DNA of 64,000 bases, from positions 1 through 64,000 of the forward strand of contig CAWIUN010000013.1 of NCBI GenBank assembly GCA_963839285.1, written 5' to 3'. Origin of the DNA: DASSSQ01 sp963839285 (lineage in GTDB: Bacteria; Actinomycetota; Thermoleophilia; Gaiellales; Gaiellaceae). Within the stretch, counting starts at the first letter, position 1. Each line of letters starts with the position of its first letter. The translations under genes and the position numbers were made by a program. This document shows, one piece after another, positions 8,291-17,758 of this stretch. The notes beneath the pieces are model-generated. The model saw only the letters and a program-made list of their open reading frames with translations. It was not told the origin of the DNA and searched no databases.

Positions 8291-8296
8291 AGCTTA
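8291..8296 (-). promoter_or_regulatory. Putative -10 box (TAAGCT), leaderless GNAT transcript
   Basis: TAAGCT on the minus strand ends 6 nt before the ATG of the GNAT gene. That places transcription start at or next to the start codon. No -35 element is obvious. Confidence 0.45.
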
Positions 8297-8316
8297 GTGC
8301 CGACGCCGCGCCGGCA

Positions 8317-8322
8317 TAGCCT
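8317..8322 (+). promoter_or_regulatory. Putative -10 box (TAGCCT), leaderless HAD transcript
   Basis: TAGCCT is followed by CGGCGC and then ATG 8329. The same 6-nt spacer (CGGCGC) is found before ATG 11804. Confidence 0.45.
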
Positions 8323-8328
8323 CGGCGC

Positions 8329-9017
8329 ATGACCGCCGTTCCCACCGCCGTCCTCTTCGACCTGGACGGCGTCGTCGCCGACACCGAGCGGCTGTCGCTG
8401 CGGTCGTTCGCCGAGGCCTACGCCGCCGTCGGGGTGGAGCTCTCCGACGACGACCTCGCCGACCTCGTCGGGCTCTCGATCGACCGGGTCGACCGGCTCC
8501 TGCGCGAGCGGCACGACGTCGCGGCGGGCTTCGCGGAGCTGCGCGACGACTACCGGCGCCGCTACCTCGCGCGGCTCGCGGACGGCGTCGCACCGTGCAC
8601 CGGGGTGCTCGAGCTGCTGCGGGCGGCCGGCGAGGCCGGCGTCCCGGTCGCCGTCGCGTCGTCCTCGCCGCGGAACCAGGTCGAGCTCGTGCTCGCCTCG
8701 ACGGGAGCGGCGCCGTGGGTGCGGGCGGTGGCGGCCGGCGACGAGGTCGAGCGGACGAAGCCCGCGCCCGACGTCTACCTGCTCGCACTGGAGCGGCTCG
8801 GCGTCCCGGCCGGAGGGAGCGGTCGCGATCGAGGACTCGCCCGCCGGGCTCGCCGCGGCGCTCGCGGCCGGGCTCGCGTGCGTCGGCGTCCGGAGCGGGT
8901 CGGCGCCGCCGCCTGCCGGCGCCTCGCTCCTCGTCGAGTCGCTCGCGGATCTGACGCTCGCGCGGCTCGGCGAGGTCGCGCTCGGCGGCCGGGCGGCCGG
9001 CGGCACCGCGGCGCTGA
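8329..9017 (+). CDS. HAD-superfamily phosphatase (beta-phosphoglucomutase-like), frameshifted
   Basis: The start VLFDLDGVVADTERLSLRSF carries the catalytic Asp pair (DLD). A cap domain follows (LSIDRVDRLLRERH), then PCTGVLELLRAAGEAGVPVAVASSSPRNQ (motif II region) and ERTKPAPDVYLLALERLGVP. After a shift near 8812 it continues VAIEDSPAGLAAALAAGLACVGVRSG, motif IV with its acidic pair. In that frame no stop occurs before mutS2. A second indel near 8960-9010 would give a TGA at 9015-9017, which I take as the likely end. The substrate is unknown; the class acts on sugar or nucleotide monophosphates. Confidence 0.75.
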
Positions 9018-9060
9018 CGGCGGGCTCGTCGCCCGGAGCGCCGGCGCGGACGGCCGGTCG

Positions 9061-9066
9061 TACACT
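9061..9066 (+). promoter_or_regulatory. Putative -10 box (TACACT) for mutS2
   Basis: TACACT lies 7 nt before the GTG start at 9074, so the transcript would be leaderless. No Shine-Dalgarno sequence is present between the two. Confidence 0.45.
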
Positions 9067-9073
9067 GGCCGCC

Positions 9074-11465
9074 GTGGACGCGCACGCGCTGGAGGTGCTC
9101 GAGTTCCCCGCGATCCTCGAGCGGCTGGCCGGCGCTGCGTCGTCCGCACCGGGCGAGGAGCTCGCGCGGGCGCTGCTGCCGTCGGGCGACCCGGCCGAGG
9201 TCGCGCACCGCCAGGCGCTGACCGCCGAGGCCGTCGCGCTCCTGGACGCGTCGGCCGAGCCCGAGCTCGCGGGGCTCGTCGACGTCCGCCGGGCGGCGGA
9301 GCGGGCCGCGCGCGGCGGCACGCTCGAGCCGGGCGAGCTGCACGCCGTCGCCGTCTCGGCGTCGGTCGGGCTCGAGGCGCGGCGCGCGCTCGCGGAGGGC
9401 GGGGTGGAGGCACCGCTCCTGCGCGGCCTGCTCGACCCGCTCGATCCTGCGCTCGGGACGCTCGCCGAGGCGATCCGGCGCTGCGTCGAGGAGGACGGAT
9501 CCGACCTGCGCGACGGCGCCTCGCCGAAGCTGCGGCGGCTGCGCGCCGAGCTCCGCGACGGCCGCCGGCGCGTCGCCGACGAGCTGGCGCGGCTCGCCCG
9601 CTCGCCCTCGCTGCGGGAGTCGCTCCAGGAGAGCTTCGTGACCGAGCGGAGCGGCCGGCCGGTGCTGGCGGTGAAGGCATCGGCGCGCGGGAAGATCCCG
9701 GGGATCGTCCACGACGCGTCGGGCTCCGGGCAGACGCTGTTCGTCGAGCCGTTCGCGATCGTCGAGTCCGGCAACCGGCTGGCCGAGGCGGCGAGCGCCG
9801 AGCGGAACGAGGTCGAGCGGATCCTGCGCGAGCTCTCCGGGCGGGTCGGCGGGCACGAGGCGGCGCTCGCGGCGCTGGTCGAGGCGGCCGCCGAGGTCGA
9901 CCTCGCGGTCGCGCGCGGGGCGCTCTCGCGCCGCTGGCACGGCGCGGAGGTCGAGGTCGGCGCCGAGGTGCGTCTGCTGGCGGCGCGGCACCCGCTGCTC
10001 GACCCGGCGTCCGCGGTGCCGATCGACCTCGACCTCGGCACGCTGCGGGCGCTCGTCGTCAGCGGCCCGAACACCGGCGGCAAGACGGTCGCCCTGAAGA
10101 CGCTCGGCCTCGCCGCGCTGCTCCATCAGGCGGGCCTCCGGCCGCCCGCCGCCGAGGCGGCGCTGCCCGTCTTCGACGACGTGCTGGCCGACGTCGGCGA
10201 CCTGCAGTCGATCGAGATGAGCCTCTCGACCTTCTCCGGCCACCTGCAGACGATCGTCGCGATCCTCGCGCGCGCCGGCGGGCGCTCGCTCGTGCTGCTC
10301 GACGAGCTCGCCGCCGGCACCGACCCCGTCGAGGGCTCCGCGCTGGCGCAGGCGCTGCTCGAGCGGCTCGCGCGGCAGGCGCGCCTCGTCGTCGTCACCA
10401 CCCACTACGCCGAGCTGAAGGAGTGGGCGAGCGCGAGCGAGGAGGCGGCGAACGCGGCCACCGGCTTCGACCCGGAGACGCACGAGCCGCTCTACCGGAT
10501 CGCGCTCGGCCGGCCCGGCACCTCGCACGCGCTCCAGGTCGCCGGCCGGCTCGGGCTCGATCCCGCGCTGGTCGCGGACGCCCGCGCCCGCGTGACGCCC
10601 GAGCGGCTGCGGACGGCGGAGCTGCTCGCCGAGGCGGAGGCGGCCGAGCGCGACGCCGCCGAGGCCCGCGCGGGCGCCGCGGACGACCGGGCCGCGGCGG
10701 CCCGCGAGGCGGCCCGGGCGCGCGAGCGCGTCGCCGAGCTCGAGGCGGAGATCGAGGCGGTGCGCGCCTCGGCCGCGCACGAGCGCGAGGCGGCGGTCGC
10801 GCGGGCAGAGCGCGACCTCGCGGCGGCGCGGGAGGAGCTGCGGGGCCTGCGCGACGAGATCCGCGCCGCGCGTCGGCGCGAGCAGGAGCGCCGCCGGGCG
10901 GGCTCGGCGGCGGAGCGCGCAGCCGAGCGCGAGCGCGACCGGCGGCTCGGCGCCGCCTCCGAGCGCGCCGCGCGCGTCGAGCGGGCGCTGCGGGAGACCG
11001 ACGAGCCGCTGCCGCTGCTGGCGCCGCTCGCGGCCGGCGATCCCGTCACCGCCCCGGATCTGGGCGTCCGCGGGACGATCGCCGCGATCGAGGGCGACGA
11101 GGCCGAGGTGATCGGCGGCGGCGGCCTGCGCGTCCGCGTCCCGCTCGCGCGCCTGCGCCCGGACGCCCGGCGGACGGCGCCGGCGGAGCGGCCGGAGCCC
11201 GCCGTACGGGTGCTCGCGACCGCGCGCGGCGACGTCGGCGACGAGCTCGACGTGCGCGGCATGCGCGCCCAGGAGGCGCGCGAGGCGGTGCGGGCGTTCG
11301 TCGACGACGCCGCCCTCGCCGGGCCTCTCGAGCGTCCGGATCGTCCACGGCCGCGGCACCGGCGCCGTCCGCGCCGCCGTTCGCGACGAGCTCGCCGCGC
11401 ACCCGCTCGTCGGCGGCCGCGAGAGCGACTCCGCCGACGGCGCGACCCTCGCCCGGCTCGGCTAG
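9074..11465 (+). CDS. mutS2: Endonuclease MutS2 (one late frameshift)
   Basis: A MutS2-type ATPase/nuclease that binds branched or stalled-ribosome substrates. The N-terminus ALEVLEFPAILERLAG is typical of the family, with lever and clamp helices to about residue 310. Walker A is VSGPNTGGKTVALKTLG (about residue 335), followed by FDDVLADVGDLQSIEMSLSTFSGH and the Walker B/D-loop VLLDELAAGTDPVEGSAL. A long Ala/Glu/Arg coiled coil follows (about 510-650). The C-terminal Smr domain begins VRGMRAQEAREAVRAFVDDA. A shift near 11320 separates it from VRIVHGRGTGAVRAAVRDEL and its end at TAG 11463-11465. All Smr landmarks are then present, at about 797 residues. Confidence 0.9.
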
Positions 11466-11471
11466 AGTCGG

Positions 11472-11754
11472 CCTCAGGCGGCCTCGGCGGCCTCGGCGGC
11501 GGTTCCCCGCGCCGGTACTCGGCGAAGTAGCGCGGGCTGACGCTGAGCACCCGCGCGCACTCCTCGAGCAGCGGGCGCGACGGCTGCCGGACGCCGAGCA
11601 CGGCCGCGCGCAGCGAGGAGCGGGGGACGCCCTCGAGCACCGCCGCGAAGGTGCCCCACTTGACGTTGCCGGCGCGCGAGACGTAGATGTCGCCGTCGTC
11701 GAGCAGCAGCTCCTCGAGCGCCGCCCCGAACGGCTTCTCCGACGGCTCGATCAC
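11472..11754 (-). CDS. XRE-like helix-turn-helix protein (late frameshift)
   Basis: About 92 residues: IEPSEKPFGAALEELLLDDG, then IYVSRAGNVKWGTFAAVLEG, RQPSRPLLEECARVLSV and SPRYFAEYRR. The order of helices and the final 'PxYFxEYR' element match XRE-type regulators common in Actinobacteria. A one-base shift near 11508 gives an Ala/Glu tail and a stop at about 11472-11474. Without the shift the ORF would run far into antisense of mutS2. It converges on mutS2 with fewer than 10 bp between stops. Confidence 0.6.
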
Positions 11755-11791
11755 GGATCGTGATCTTCGCGAAGCGGTCGGACGGCGGCGC

Positions 11792-11797
11792 TAGGCT
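11792..11797 (+). promoter_or_regulatory. Putative -10 box (TAGGCT) for the lipoprotein hydrolase
   Basis: TAGGCT is followed by CGGCGC and ATG 11804. Spacing and spacer sequence match the HAD gene start at 8329. Confidence 0.45.
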
Positions 11798-11803
11798 CGG
11801 CGC

Positions 11804-12721
11804 ATGCGCAGGAGCTCGACGCCGCTCGCGCTCGTCCTGGCCCTCGCCGCCGTCCTCGCGGGCTGCGGCGGCTCCCGGCCGGCGGCGAAGCCGGCGCCGT
11901 TTGCGTACGACGCGGCGGCGCCGCTCCGGTTCGAGGACCGCGGCCGCATCAACGCCGGCTATCCCGTCGCGGTCCACGACGTCTCCTTCTCGAGCGGCTC
12001 CGACCGGGTCGCCGCCTTCCTCGTCGAGCCGGTCGGCCGCAAGGGCGAGCCGGCGGTCGTCTACGTGCACGGCTCCGGCGGCGACCGCTCGGACCTGCTC
12101 GTCCCGGCCACCTATCTCGCCGGCCGCGGCGCCGTCGCGCTGCTGATCCGGACGCCGTCGGCCGACGCGCAGCAGCCCGACGGCCTCGACGCCGCCGGCG
12201 CGCTCCGCTGGCAGAGCCGCGTCGCCCGTCGCGACGTGATCGCCGTCCGCCGAGCCGTCGACCTGCTGCAGACGCTGCCCGCCGTCGACCCGGACCGGAT
12301 CGGCTACGTGGGCTGGAGCCTCGGGGCCCGCACCGGCGCGGTCGCGGCCGGGGTCGAGCCGCGCCTGAAGGCGCTCGTCCTGATGTCGGGCGGCGCCGCG
12401 CCCGTCTCCGAGTACCTGACGGAGGCGCCGGCGAAGCTGCGCCCGCAGCTCGCGGGGAGCCTGCGCGCGGTCGACCCGCTCCGCTGGATCGCCCACGCCC
12501 GCGCCGGCTCGCTGCTGCTCCAGGACGGCCGCACGGACGAGGTCGTGCCGGCCGCCGCCCTGAAGGCGCTCGCCGCCGCCGCGCCGAAGGGCAGCGACGT
12601 CCGCTGGTATCCGGGCGGGCACGCCCTCGACCTCGCCGCCTTCCGCGACCAGCTCGCCTGGCTGAGCGCGCGGCTGCCGATTCGCGGCCCCGCCGTGCCC
12701 GGCGCCAAGACCGCACCCTGA
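11804..12721 (+). CDS. Lipoprotein alpha/beta hydrolase
   Basis: An intact 305-residue protein. A signal peptide with lipobox LAGC (Cys about 21) predicts anchoring to the outer face of the membrane. The hydrolase core has the oxyanion strand VVYVHGSGGDRSDLL, the nucleophile elbow GYVGWSLGARTGA (catalytic Ser in GWSLG), an acid in LLQDGRTDEVVP and the His in YPGGHALDLAAF. It resembles dienelactone hydrolase or dipeptidyl-peptidase-type esterases; the substrate cannot be told. It is a single gene with its own start-proximal -10 box, ending 46 bp before ftsH. Confidence 0.85.
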   Translation: MRRSSTPLALVLALAAVLAGCGGSRPAAKPAPFAYDAAAPLRFEDRGRINAGYPVAVHDVSFSSGSDRVAAFLVEPVGRKGEPAVVYVHGSGGDRSDLLVPATYLAGRGAVALLIRTPSADAQQPDGLDAAGALRWQSRVARRDVIAVRRAVDLLQTLPAVDPDRIGYVGWSLGARTGAVAAGVEPRLKALVLMSGGAAPVSEYLTEAPAKLRPQLAGSLRAVDPLRWIAHARAGSLLLQDGRTDEVVPAAALKALAAAAPKGSDVRWYPGGHALDLAAFRDQLAWLSARLPIRGPAVPGAKTAP

Positions 12722-12767
12722 ATCCCCGCCGGTTTCCGGACCCTCGTGCCGGGGAGGATGCCGCTGC

Positions 12768-14873
12768 GTGCGTCGTCCGAGCCCTCTCATCTGGATCCTG
12801 CTCGCGCTGCTCCTCGCCCCGCTGCTCACCTACGTGATCGGCGGCGGCTCCCGCAGCGGCGCGCCCGCCGGGCAGCCGCCCGCGCAGACGCGGGGCGGCC
12901 AGACCGGGCGGGCCGAGCCGCCGCCGACCCTCTCGAGCCTGATCGACCGGGCGCAGACGAATCCGGGCTCGATCGAGCTCGCCGTCTTCGACCCGAACGA
13001 CCGCAAGCTGACGATGGAGCTGACCGACGGCCGGGACCTCTCCGCCTACTACCCGAGCGACCAGGCGCAGGTGCGGCTGCAGTCGCTGCTCGAGCAGCAG
13101 GACGTCGCGTTCGCCTCGGACGCGACCGACACGGGCGCGAGCGCCTGGTGGGCGACGCTGCTCGTCTGGCTGCTGCCGCTCGCCGGCATCGCGCTGCTGC
13201 TCGTCTGGCTCTCGCGGCGCTCGCAGGGCGGCGCCGGGCCGCAGGCGATGATGGGGGTGGGGAAGGCGAAGGCGCGGAAGCTCGCGCCGGGCATGCCGAA
13301 GATCGGCTTCGACGCGGTGGCCGGCCTCGACGAGGCGGTCGAGGAGCTGCAGGAGATCAAGGAGTTCCTCGTCGACCCGCGCCGGTTCAGGGCGCTCGGC
13401 GCCCGGATCCCGAAGGGCGTCCTGCTCTACGGCCCGCCGGGCACCGGCAAGACGCTGCTCGCGCGCGCCGTCGCCGGCGAGGCCGGGGTGCCGTTCTTCT
13501 CGATCTCCGCCTCCGAGTTCGTCGAGGTCTTCGTCGGCGTCGGCGCCAGCCGCGTCCGCGACCTCTTCGAGCAGGCGAAGGAGGCGGCTCCGGCGATCGT
13601 CTTCGTCGACGAGATCGACGCCGTCGGCCGGCACCGCGGCGCCGGCATGGGCGGCGGCCACGACGAGCGCGAGCAGACGCTCAACCAGCTGCTCGTCGAG
13701 ATGGACGGCTTCGAGCCGACCGACAACCTGATCGTGATCGGCGCGACCAACCGCTCCGACGTCCTCGACCCGGCGCTCCTGCGTCCCGGCCGCTTCGACC
13801 GTCAGATCGTCGTCGACGTCCCCGACCGCGCCGGCAGGCTGCAGATCCTCGAGGTGCACGCGCGCGGCAAGCCGATCGCCGGCGACGTCGACCTCGGCCG
13901 CGTCGCGGCGGCGACGCCCGGCTTCAGCGGCGCCGACCTCGCCAACCTGATCAACGAGGCGGCGCTCCTCTCGGCCCGGCGCGGGCTGCCGCTGATCGGC
14001 AGGGCGGAGGTCGAGGAGGGTGTCATGCGGGTGATCGCCGGGCCCGAGAAGCGGACGCGGATCCTCGGCGAGACCGAGCGCCGCGTCACGGCCGTCCACG
14101 AGATGGGGCACGCGCTCGTCGGCCACTTCCTGCCCAACTGCGACCCGGTGCACAAGATCTCGATCGTCAGCCGCGGCCAGTCCCTCGGCGTCACGGTCTC
14201 GCTGCCGGAGGAGGATCGCTACCTGACGACGCGCGGCGCGCTGCTCGACCGGCTGGCGATGACCCTCGGCGGCCACGCGGCCGAGCAGCTCGTCTTCTCG
14301 GAGGTGACGACCGGCGCGGCCGACGACCTCCGCAAGGCGACCGACCTGGCGCGGCGGATGGTGCTGCGGTTCGGGATGAGCCGCAAGCTCGGCCTCCGGG
14401 TCGTCGGCGACGACGACGGCGACCGGCCCTTCGCCGGACGCGGCTTCGGCTCCTCGCGGCCGCTCGTCTCCGACGAGCTCGCCCGCGGCGCCGACGAGGA
14501 GATCCGCCTGCTGCTCGACCAGGCCCACGAGATCGCCGCCTCGCTGCTCGACGTGCACCGGGAGACGCTCGAGCGGCTCTCCCGGCTGCTGATCGAGTAC
14601 GAGACGATCGAGCGCGAGGACTTCGAGCGGCTCGTCCACGAGCCCACGACCAGCGGGCCCGAGCCACCGTCCACGACCGCCAGCCCTCGATGTCGGCTGA
14701 GCAGGAGGGGCCGCCCGACCAGAGCAGCAGCGGGCCGCTCGCGCGGGGGTACGCGCGCGCGATCGTCTTCTTCCGCTTCGTCGTCCCGCTCGTCTGGGTC
14801 GCGGCCGCGGTCGCCGTCTACCACTACGCGCCGGGCACGGGCGAGCTCCCGACCGCGAGCGTCGACGCGCTGA
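12768..14873 (+). CDS. ftsH: ATP-dependent zinc metalloprotease FtsH
   Basis: A membrane AAA+ protease that degrades misfolded membrane proteins. GTG 12768 is preceded by GGGGAGG. There are two transmembrane helices (about residues 7-25 and 125-145). The AAA module has Walker A YGPPGTGKTLLAR, Walker B IVFVDEIDAVGRHRG, the pore motif region and SRH RPGRFDRQIVVDVP. The peptidase has zinc motif HEMGH (one residue off the common HEAGH) and the third ligand region TTGAADDLRKATDLAR. The ORF runs 184 bp into the MMPL gene with an Arg/Ser-rich shadow-like tail. The true end is probably near 14700, lost through an indel. Confidence 0.9.
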   Translation: MRRPSPLIWILLALLLAPLLTYVIGGGSRSGAPAGQPPAQTRGGQTGRAEPPPTLSSLIDRAQTNPGSIELAVFDPNDRKLTMELTDGRDLSAYYPSDQAQVRLQSLLEQQDVAFASDATDTGASAWWATLLVWLLPLAGIALLLVWLSRRSQGGAGPQAMMGVGKAKARKLAPGMPKIGFDAVAGLDEAVEELQEIKEFLVDPRRFRALGARIPKGVLLYGPPGTGKTLLARAVAGEAGVPFFSISASEFVEVFVGVGASRVRDLFEQAKEAAPAIVFVDEIDAVGRHRGAGMGGGHDEREQTLNQLLVEMDGFEPTDNLIVIGATNRSDVLDPALLRPGRFDRQIVVDVPDRAGRLQILEVHARGKPIAGDVDLGRVAAATPGFSGADLANLINEAALLSARRGLPLIGRAEVEEGVMRVIAGPEKRTRILGETERRVTAVHEMGHALVGHFLPNCDPVHKISIVSRGQSLGVTVSLPEEDRYLTTRGALLDRLAMTLGGHAAEQLVFSEVTTGAADDLRKATDLARRMVLRFGMSRKLGLRVVGDDDGDRPFAGRGFGSSRPLVSDELARGADEEIRLLLDQAHEIAASLLDVHRETLERLSRLLIEYETIEREDFERLVHEPTTSGPEPPSTTASPRCRLSRRGRPTRAAAGRSRGGTRARSSSSASSSRSSGSRPRSPSTTTRRARASSRPRASTR

Positions 14874-16915
14874 TCCCCGGCGGGATGCCGAGCCAGCAGG
14901 CGGAGGCCCGGTCGGCGCGGATCTTCGGCAGCTCGCTGCTGCCCCGGATCGCCGTCGTCCAGCGCGACCCGGACGGGCTCTCCCTCGCCGACCAGCGCTC
15001 GATCGTCGCCCACGCCGTCGCGCTCGACCAGGGCAGGCTGACCGGCTACCCGGACGGCTCGGTCGCGGCGCCGTACATCAACACCGTCAAGGCGTTCCCC
15101 GCCGCGCGCGAGCGCTCGACGACCGCGATCACCTACCTCGCCTTCCCCGACAACGTCGCGATCACCTACCAGCGCGACCTCGCGTCCCGCTACGCCGAGC
15201 AGGTCAGCGTGCCGGGCGCCCGCGCCTGGGTGACCGGCTTCATCACCGGCAACCTGACCCAGTCGCAGTCGATCCGCACGCACCTGCTCCTGGTCGAGCT
15301 GGTCACCGTCGGCGTCGTCGCCGCGATCCTCGGCCTCTACCTGCGCTCGCTGCTCGCGCCCCTCCTGACGCTCGCCGCCGCCGGGATCTCCTGGGTGCTC
15401 TCGACGCGGGCGGTCGCGTACCTCGGCGTCCGCACGGGGCTGCAGCTGCAGGGCGAGATCGAGCCGGTGATCGCGGTGCTCCTGCTCGGCGTCGTCACCG
15501 ACTACTCCGTCTTCTTCCTCGCGGGGTCGCGCGGGCGGATGCTCGGCGGCGACAAGCACAAGCAGGCCGTGCGCTGGACGACGGCCCAGTACATCCCGAT
15601 CATCGGGACGGCCGCGCTGCTCGTCGCGCTCGGGCTCTCGACGCTGCGCGCGGGCTCGATCGGCTTCGTGCAGACGCTCGGGCCCGCGATGGCGATCGTC
15701 GTCTTCGTCAGCATGCTCGTGACCGTGACGCTCGTCCCGGCCGGAATCGCCATCTTCGGCAGGGCGCTCTTCTGGCCCGGGCTGAGCAATCCCCGCTGGG
15801 GGCTCGGCCAGCGCTTCCGGGCCGCGGTCGTGCGGGTGCTGACGTTCCGCGCGGTCGCGCTGCTCGCCGCCGTCGCCCTCGCCGTCGGGCTCGGGTTCGC
15901 GGCGAGCGGGATGCGGCACACCCGGCTGGCGCTGACGCCGATCCGGGCGCTGCCGAGCGGCTCGCCGCCCGTCCGAGGCGACCAGGAGGCGGGGCAGGGC
16001 TTCGCCGCCGGGATCGTCTCGCCGAGCGAGATCGTGATCCGGAAGCCCGGGATCACGCAGGACACCGGCCGGCTGCTGCGGCTCTCGCGGCTGATCCAGG
16101 ACGTGCCGGGCGTGGCGGCGGCGATCGGCGCCGGCGACGTGCCGATCGCGCAGGTGCGCCCGCACTTCCGCTCGCCGCGGGCGAACGCCGTCCGCTGGCT
16201 CGTCGTCTTCGACCACCACCCCTACGGGGCGAACGCGATCGACGACCTCGAGCGGCTACAGCAGGCGATGCCCCGGCTGCTGCGGCAGGTCGGGCTCGGC
16301 GGCGCCGCCGTCTCCTACGCCGGAGACACCGCGATCGCCGCGGACACGGTCGGCCGCATCCGGCACGACATCGCCTGGGTGACGCTCGCCGCCTTCGCGG
16401 TCAACTTCGTCCTGCTGGCGCTGTTCCTGCGCGCGCTCGTCGCTCCGCTCCTGCTGATCTTCGCGAGCGCCCTCGCGCTCGCGGCGACGTTCGGGGTCAC
16501 GACCTTCGTCTTCCAGGGCCTGCTCGGCTACGGGCAGCTGACCTACTACGTGCCGCTCGCGGTCGGGGTGCTGCTGCTCTCGTTCGGCTCCGACTACAAC
16601 CTCTTCGTCGTCGGCCGGATCTGGCAGGAGTCGGCGCGCATGAGCGTGCGCGACGCCGTGCGGCTCGCGGCGCCCCGTGCGAGCCGGGCGATCTCCGTCG
16701 CGGGGCTCGCGCTCGCCTGCTCGTTCGCGGCGCTCGCGCTCGTGCCGCTCCAGCCGTTCCGCGAGTTCGCCTTCTCGATGGCGGCGGGCATCCTGATCGA
16801 CACCTTCATCGTCCGGACGTACCTGATCCCGGCGCTGATCGCGCTCTTCGGGCGGACGAGCTGGTGGCCGAGCGGGCGCGGAAGCGGCGAGGCTTCCGCG
16901 CCCGAGCGGCCGTAG
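14690..16915 (+). CDS. MMPL-family (RND superfamily) membrane transporter
   Basis: 741 residues with two halves of about six helices each. Each half carries the MMPL signature in its fourth helix: LLLGVVTDYSVFFLAGSR and LLLSFGSDYNLFVVGRIW, where the Asp residues drive proton coupling. Large extracytoplasmic loops follow helices 1 and 7. Actinobacterial MmpL proteins export lipids or cell-envelope components. It lies directly behind ftsH, in the same transcription unit judging from the overlap. The start ATG 14690 is chosen because the preceding in-frame sequence is ftsH antisense-like. Confidence 0.85.
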   Translation: MSAEQEGPPDQSSSGPLARGYARAIVFFRFVVPLVWVAAAVAVYHYAPGTGELPTASVDALIPGGMPSQQAEARSARIFGSSLLPRIAVVQRDPDGLSLADQRSIVAHAVALDQGRLTGYPDGSVAAPYINTVKAFPAARERSTTAITYLAFPDNVAITYQRDLASRYAEQVSVPGARAWVTGFITGNLTQSQSIRTHLLLVELVTVGVVAAILGLYLRSLLAPLLTLAAAGISWVLSTRAVAYLGVRTGLQLQGEIEPVIAVLLLGVVTDYSVFFLAGSRGRMLGGDKHKQAVRWTTAQYIPIIGTAALLVALGLSTLRAGSIGFVQTLGPAMAIVVFVSMLVTVTLVPAGIAIFGRALFWPGLSNPRWGLGQRFRAAVVRVLTFRAVALLAAVALAVGLGFAASGMRHTRLALTPIRALPSGSPPVRGDQEAGQGFAAGIVSPSEIVIRKPGITQDTGRLLRLSRLIQDVPGVAAAIGAGDVPIAQVRPHFRSPRANAVRWLVVFDHHPYGANAIDDLERLQQAMPRLLRQVGLGGAAVSYAGDTAIAADTVGRIRHDIAWVTLAAFAVNFVLLALFLRALVAPLLLIFASALALAATFGVTTFVFQGLLGYGQLTYYVPLAVGVLLLSFGSDYNLFVVGRIWQESARMSVRDAVRLAAPRASRAISVAGLALACSFAALALVPLQPFREFAFSMAAGILIDTFIVRTYLIPALIALFGRTSWWPSGRGSGEASAPERP

Positions 16916-16931
16916 ACGTCGCGCCTGCGCT

Positions 16932-17468
16932 CTACGCGTTCGTGACGACGCGGTCGCGGCGCTCGACCGGCGTCTCTTCGATCACCGTGTCGTCCTCGAC
17001 GACGGTGCGCCGGGAGACGAGGCCCTTGCCGAAGCCGGCGAGCCAGACGGTCAGCGCGCCCGTCCCGTAGAAGTAGCCGATCCAGAGCAGCGCGGTCATC
17101 GTCTCGTTGTGCGGGACGTCGACGGCGACATGGTCGGTGCTCGTCCAGAGCGGGAAGAGCGACGGGCCGACGAGGAGCCACGCGCCGCCGGCTGCCGCGA
17201 GCAGCCCGCCGAGCCAGCCGAGGCCGGCCGACGGCATCGTCATCACGAGGCCGCCCAGCGCGATCGCGAGCCCCGGCAGGAGCAGCAGCTCCCAGTGCCG
17301 GGCCGAGAACGTCCAGGTCGAGTCGGTGAAGAACCCGAAGTTGAAGTACGGGCCCACGAGCGGGACGATGAACGCCCAGGCGCCGAGGGCCATCAGCAGG
17401 ACGCCGACCGGGATCGCCGCCGGCGTCCAGCGCCGCGCTCGTGTCTGTCTCTCTGGGCCGATTGCCAT
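16932..17468 (-). CDS. Four-helix membrane protein of unknown function
   Basis: 178 residues, intact, with AGGAGG 6 nt upstream of the ATG. Hydrophobic segments lie near residues 18-40, 60-80, 85-108 and 128-150. The Asp/Glu/Arg-rich tail (TVVEDDTVIEETPVERRDR) is probably cytoplasmic. I do not recognise a family. It converges on the MMPL gene with 16 bp between stops and is transcribed alone, because a terminator-like hairpin stands upstream. Confidence 0.75.
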   Translation of the reverse strand: MAIGPERQTRARRWTPAAIPVGVLLMALGAWAFIVPLVGPYFNFGFFTDSTWTFSARHWELLLLPGLAIALGGLVMTMPSAGLGWLGGLLAAAGGAWLLVGPSLFPLWTSTDHVAVDVPHNETMTALLWIGYFYGTGALTVWLAGFGKGLVSRRTVVEDDTVIEETPVERRDRVVTNA

Positions 17469-17758
17469 TCGAGACCTCCTTGTGTCGTGCTTCCGACGGC
17501 GCGGCGGATACCGCGCGTCCAGGACCACAACGGGCGAGCGGCGCCGCTGGTTACCCCGTTCCGCGTCGGTTCCGAGGCGTGCCGTCCACCCGCCGGGGCA
17601 CAATGTCCGCCGGTAGCTCCTGGGTCGAAGGCACTCTGACGGGTGGAGCCGGGCGAGGTGCCAACTGGCCCACCGACCGGACGGAGCAGCACGACGCGAA
17701 CGACTCCGCCGGGCGCAGCCTCGTGCCGCGCCCGGCGGTGGCTTTCGCAGCGGCTCGT
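17469..17758. other. 290-bp intergenic region
   Basis: No convincing gene is seen on either strand. It holds the terminator hairpin of the upstream minus-strand operon (17706-17738). Nearer 17470-17600 should lie the promoter of the four-helix membrane protein, but I cannot place its boxes with confidence. Confidence 0.6.
17706..17738 (-). terminator. Terminator hairpin after the arsR-MFS-pdxH-secreted protein operon
   Basis: Perfect 11-bp arms CCGCCGGGCGC and GCGCCCGGCGG flank an 11-nt loop, 20 nt downstream of the stop at 17759 on the minus strand. Confidence 0.65.

Noticed and set aside
8329..11465. HAD-MutS2 fusion protein
   Set aside because: The frame is open between them only because a stop is missing. 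A leaderless promoter and GTG start for mutS2 lie between, and HAD has another frameshift of its own.
12768..14873. Genuine 184-bp out-of-frame overlap between ftsH and the MMPL gene
   Set aside because: The overlapping ftsH tail is Arg/Ser-rich shadow sequence, and a stop is available at 14698-14700 in the next frame. A lost stop through an indel is likelier.
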